In this document: piece after piece, positions 60,867 to 64,000 of the stretch
Layout of the letters: each line of letters starts with the position of its first letter
How positions within the stretch are numbered: position 1 is the first letter of the stretch
Notes under the pieces: generated by a model
What the model saw: only the letters and a program-made list of their open reading frames with translations
What the model was told of the DNA's origin: nothing
The model's database searches: none
Translations under genes and position numbers: made by a program
NCBI GenBank assembly: GCA_007994965.1
Contig: VOPW01000001.1
Coordinates: 1,116,001-1,180,000, forward strand
Length of the DNA: 64,000 nucleotides
DNA from: Piscinibacter aquaticus
Lineage (GTDB): Bacteria; Pseudomonadota; Gammaproteobacteria; Burkholderiales; Burkholderiaceae_C
Reading direction: 5' to 3'

Positions 60867-62707
60867 ATGATCTGTGCGCTGCTCGACGACCGCGACGCGA
60901 CCGAGGCAAACCCAACCAGCCGGCTGTACACCGGCTTCGTGCGCGAGCACCGCAACGACGAGCCGGCCGGGCTCGACGCCACCTGGGCGGCGGTGGAAGC
61001 CGACCAGCGCGCCGGGCTGCATGCGCTACTGCTGGCCGACTACGAGTGGGGCGCGCGGCTGCTGAAGGCGGGGCACGAGCGGCTCGCGCCACAGGCGCAG
61101 GGCGCGCTGCGTGTGCTGATGTTCGAGCGCTGCGAGCGGCTCTCGCGCGAGGCCGCCACGCGCTGGCTCGACAGCCGGGCGGAAGCTGCCGGCCCGGCCG
61201 GCACGCTGGACCTGCGCGCGAGCGTCGACCGCGCCGAGTTCACCGAGGCGATCGCGCGCATCCACGAGGCGATCGCCGCCGGCGAGACCTACCAGGTCAA
61301 CTACACCTACCGGCTGCACGGCCGCGCCTTCGGCTCGCCCTTGGCGCTGTATCGCGCGCTGCGCGCGCGGCAACCGGTGGCCTTCGGCGCCTACATCGTG
61401 CTGCCGCCGGGCGGCACGGTGACGCACGTGCTGTCGTGCTCGCCCGAGTTGTTCGTGCGCGCGCACGGCGGCCTCGTCACCGCGAAGCCGATGAAGGGTA
61501 CGGCCTCGCGCTTCGCCGCGCCGGAGGGCGACAGCGAGACGGCGCGCCTGCTGTCGGAAGACATCAAGAATCGCGCCGAGAACCTGATGATCGTCGACCT
61601 GCTGCGCAACGACCTCGGCCGCATCGCGCAGACCGGCTCGGTGAAGGTGCCGGAGCTGTTCGCGATCGAACCCTACGCGACGGTCTTCCAGATGACCTCC
61701 ACCGTGCAGGCACGGCTGCGGCCGGAGGTCGGCTTCGCTGATCTTCTTCGCGCCGTCTTTCCCTGCGGCTCGATCACCGGCGCACCGAAGCACCACACGA
61801 TGCAGCGGATCGCGCAGTTCGAGCACGCCGCGCGGCCTGTACTGCGGCGCGATCGGCTGGGTGGATGCGCCGCGCGAGGGCGATCGCATCGGCGACTTCT
61901 GCCTGTCGGTGGCGATCCGCACCTTGACGCTGGGACCTCAGCAGCAGGGCGCGCGCGCGCTGACCCTCGGCGTCGGCGCCGGCATCGTGAAGGACAGCCG
62001 CGCCGACGACGAGTTCGACGAGTGCCGGCTGAAGGCGCGCTTCCTCACCGGGTTGGACCCGGGCTTCGAGCTGTTCGAGACGCTGCTGTGCACGGCGCAG
62101 GGCGAGTTGCCGTATCTGCAGCGCCACATGGCGCGGCTGACACGCAGTGCCGCGGCGCTCGGCTTTGCGCTCGATGCCGAGGCGGCGCAGCGGCTGCTGG
62201 CGCATGCGGCATCGGAGCCAGCGGGCGCTGCACGACGGCTGCGCCACGGCGCTGGCCCACGGCGGGCGCCTGACGCTCACGCAGGCCGCGCTCGCGCCCT
62301 TGCCCCCGGGCGACGTGCGCCTGCGCATCGCGCACGAGCCGCTGCCCGACGAGAATCCGCTGGCCGCCCACAAGACCACGCTTCGTGCGCTGTACGACCA
62401 GGGCGTGAAGGAGGCGGAAGCCGTGGGCGCCTTCGACAGCCTCTTCTTCAGCCAGAGCGGCTGGCTGGTCGAAGGCGGGCGCAGCTCGGTATTCCTGAAG
62501 CTCGCCGGCCGCTGGTTCACGCCGCCGGTCGCCGACGGCGCCTTGCCGGGCGTGATGCGCTCGGTGCTGCTCGCGGACCCCGCTTTCGCGGCGAGCGAAC
62601 GCCGCCTCTCGCGTGCCGATCTCGAGGCCGCCGAGGCGATCGTGGTGTGCAATGCGCTGCGCGGTGCGCTGCCCGCGCGGCTGCTCGCGCCGGAGACGGT
62701 GCGATGA
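60867..62707 (+). CDS. pabB: Fused aminodeoxychorismate synthase component I and aminodeoxychorismate lyase (PabB-PabC)
   Basis: Makes p-aminobenzoate, precursor of folate and of methanopterin. About 613 residues. The PabB part has [80 protein letters not shown] and YCGAIGW. The class IV PLP part follows from about 62050 ([43 protein letters not shown]). Breaks near 61845 and 62225. ATG 60867 ([11 protein letters not shown]) was chosen because upstream residues come from repeat DNA. Confidence 0.88.
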
Positions 62708-63362
62708 AGCTCGCGCTGTTCGACCTCGACCACACGCTGATCCCGTTCGACAGCGGCATGGCCTGGACGCGCCACCTGATCGCGCTCGGCGCGCTGCCCG
62801 CCGAAGCCGAGCCGCGCTACCTCGACTTCTGCCACCAGTACGTGGCCGGCACGCTCGACATCCATGCGATGCACCGCGAGGTGGTGCAGCCGCTGCAAGC
62901 CTTCGCTCCCGACCAGCTGCGGGCTGGCGTGATTCGTTTGCGAAGCAGATGGCAGGGGAGTCTCTCGCCCGCGATGCGCGAGGCCATCGAGCGCCATCGC
63001 GCCGACGGCCATCTCTGCGCCATCGTCACGGCCACCTCGCGGCTGGTGGCCGAGCCCTTCGCGCAGGCCTGCGGCATCGGGCACCTCGTGGCCACCGAGC
63101 CGGTGATGGTGGACGGCCGGCCCGACGGCGCCATCGCCGGGCAGCCCTGCTACCGCGAGCACAAGGTCAGCCGCGTGGCCGACTGGCTGGCCACCCTGGG
63201 GGCCCCGCGCTGGAACAGGCCGAGCGGTCCTGGTTCTACAGCGATTCGATCAGCGACCTGCCTTTGCTGCAGCGCGTCACCCATCCCGTGGCCGTGCGGC
63301 CCGACCCGCGCCTGCGTGAACTGTGCCTCGCGCAGGGCTGGTGCATCATCGATGACGTGTAA
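62704..63362 (+). CDS. HAD superfamily hydrolase (subfamily IB, phosphoserine phosphatase-like)
   Basis: About 219 residues. Catalytic DxD in [32 protein letters not shown] in place of motif II with TS, and the end motif [27 protein letters not shown]. Two compensating breaks near 62930 and 62965 (the intervening part reads [14 protein letters not shown] in another frame) and one near 63213 (repairs to [10 protein letters not shown]). ATG overlaps the pabBC stop. Close homologues are SerB-like HAD-IB phosphatases; the substrate is unknown. Confidence 0.83.
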
Positions 63363-63378
63363 GTCGTCACCGCCGCAC

Positions 63379-63406
63379 TCAAGTCGTGCACCGTTCCTGT
63401 CGATAG
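63379..63406 (+). promoter_or_regulatory. Possible FliA (sigma-28) promoter for the chemotaxis receptor
   Basis: TCAAGTCG (63379-63386) and GTCGATAG (63399-63406) are separated by 12 bases, against TAAAGTTT-N11-GCCGATAA in the flagellar consensus; the form TCAAGT is common in betaproteobacteria. It lies 52 bases before the receptor ATG, which is a normal distance. One base of spacing differs, and this window has many indels. Confidence 0.55.
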
Positions 63407-63457
63407 CGCTGGTCATCCGCGGGTCCTCGGCCCGCGCGCTGATGGGAGACCTTCGAC

Positions 63458-64000
63458 ATGGACTGGATACGCAACGTCAGCCTCGTGCGGCGGGTGGTGA
63501 TCGGCTTCACGGTGATGGGGCTGTGGTGCGCCGCGCTGGGCGCTGCCGCCATCTGGGCGCTGCAGACTGGACGAACCGGCGCCGGCATGGCCATCGGCGC
63601 CGCGGCGGCGGTGGGCTGCCTGTCGGCCTGGCTGGCCGGCTGGGTGATTCGCGCCAGCATCAAGGAATCGGTGGAGTCGACGGTCGATGCGGTGGTGCGC
63701 ATCGCCGGCGGCGACCTGGAGACGAAGATCGAATCGCCCGGCAAGGACGAGATCTCCTGGCTGCGCGCCGAACTCAATGGCATGCGCAAGAAGCTGCGCA
63801 AGATGGTGCTCGAGGTGCGGCAGACGGCCGACAGCGTCAACCACGCGTCCGCCGAGATCGCCTCGGGCAACGGTGATCTCTCGGCGCGCACCGAGAGCCA
63901 GGCCAGCGCGCTGCAGCAGACGGCGAGCTCGATGCAGCAGCTCGCGCAGTCGGTGCACCACAACGCCGAGAACACGCACAAGGCGCGCGAGGAAGTCACG
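63458..64000 (+). CDS. Methyl-accepting chemotaxis protein without a periplasmic sensor domain (3' partial)
   Basis: ATG 63458; open to the end of the window. Two close membrane helices (VVIGFTVMGLWCAALGAAAIWAL, residues about 13-35, and GMAIGAAAAVGCLSAWLAGWVI, about 43-64) leave almost no periplasmic loop. A HAMP-type segment follows (VDAVVRIAGGDLETKIESPGKDEISWLRAELNGM), then the start of the signalling coiled coil (GDLSARTESQASALQQTASSMQQL). The receptor probably senses an intracellular or membrane-borne signal; the signalling tip lies outside the window. Confidence 0.85.
   Translation, partial: MDWIRNVSLVRRVVIGFTVMGLWCAALGAAAIWALQTGRTGAGMAIGAAAAVGCLSAWLAGWVIRASIKESVESTVDAVVRIAGGDLETKIESPGKDEISWLRAELNGMRKKLRKMVLEVRQTADSVNHASAEIASGNGDLSARTESQASALQQTASSMQQLAQSVHHNAENTHKAREEVT

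Overview
The window is GC-rich DNA from a betaproteobacterium, most likely a Burkholderiales methylotroph of the Methylibium/Rubrivivax/Piscinibacter kind. The evidence is the tetrahydromethanopterin (H4MPT) C1-transfer island, the YbgC-TolQRA layout, the glyA-nrdR-minor pilin-rib-nusB order, and the codon use. No rRNA, tRNA, CRISPR array or insertion sequence was recognised.

Layout. 1-894: 3' part of an ECF-type sigma factor. 895-1517: non-coding DNA full of inverted repeats. 1518-3043 (-): class I fumarase. 3255-9665 (+): seven-subunit Mnh/Mrp-type Na+/H+ antiporter operon plus a DUF2062 protein. 9656-11357 (-): a YrbG-type Ca2+/Na+ antiporter and a YqhA/UPF0114 membrane protein. 11497-13461 (+): acetyl-CoA synthetase, followed by a bidirectional terminator. 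13531-18002 (-): tolA, tolR, tolQ, ybgC, a TssQ-like lipoprotein and a PEGA-domain Ser/Thr kinase. 18110-29391 (-): an aminotransferase, nusB, ribH, ribBA, ribE, ribD, five pilin-like genes, nrdR, glyA under a ZTP riboswitch, and a lytic transglycosylase. 29666-31222 (+): ubiD. 31425-38714: a light-response and DNA-repair block with a MerR regulator read divergently from a FAD oxidoreductase, a DUF2256 zinc protein, an FeS-type photolyase, a FAD-only photolyase-like protein, an unusual SDR and a CPD photolyase.

38808-63362 is the H4MPT/methanofuran C1 island. C1 flow: Fae condenses formaldehyde with H4MPT, MtdB oxidises methylene-H4MPT, Mch hydrolyses methenyl-H4MPT, and FhcABCD releases formate through methanofuran. 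Cofactor supply is encoded beside it: a DHPS-like protein, MptG, FolB, a pterin carbinolamine dehydratase, fused PabB-PabC, a DmrX-like dihydromethanopterin reductase, methanofuran genes like mfnB, mfnD, mfnE and mfnF, and several ATP-grasp, CitG-like, HisA-like and DUF447 proteins known from such islands. A sigma-54 activator lies in the middle, and a possible -24/-12 promoter lies just before fhcB. The window ends inside a chemotaxis receptor gene with a possible FliA promoter.

Sequence quality. About half of the protein genes are broken by one or more apparent frameshifts, even housekeeping genes such as tolQ, ribD, ubiD and fumarase. In almost all cases the reading resumes in another frame with perfect family similarity. 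Most breaks are single-base losses in G/C runs or at CCNGG pentamers, so I treat them as consensus errors rather than pseudogenes and give the full gene extent with the position of each break.
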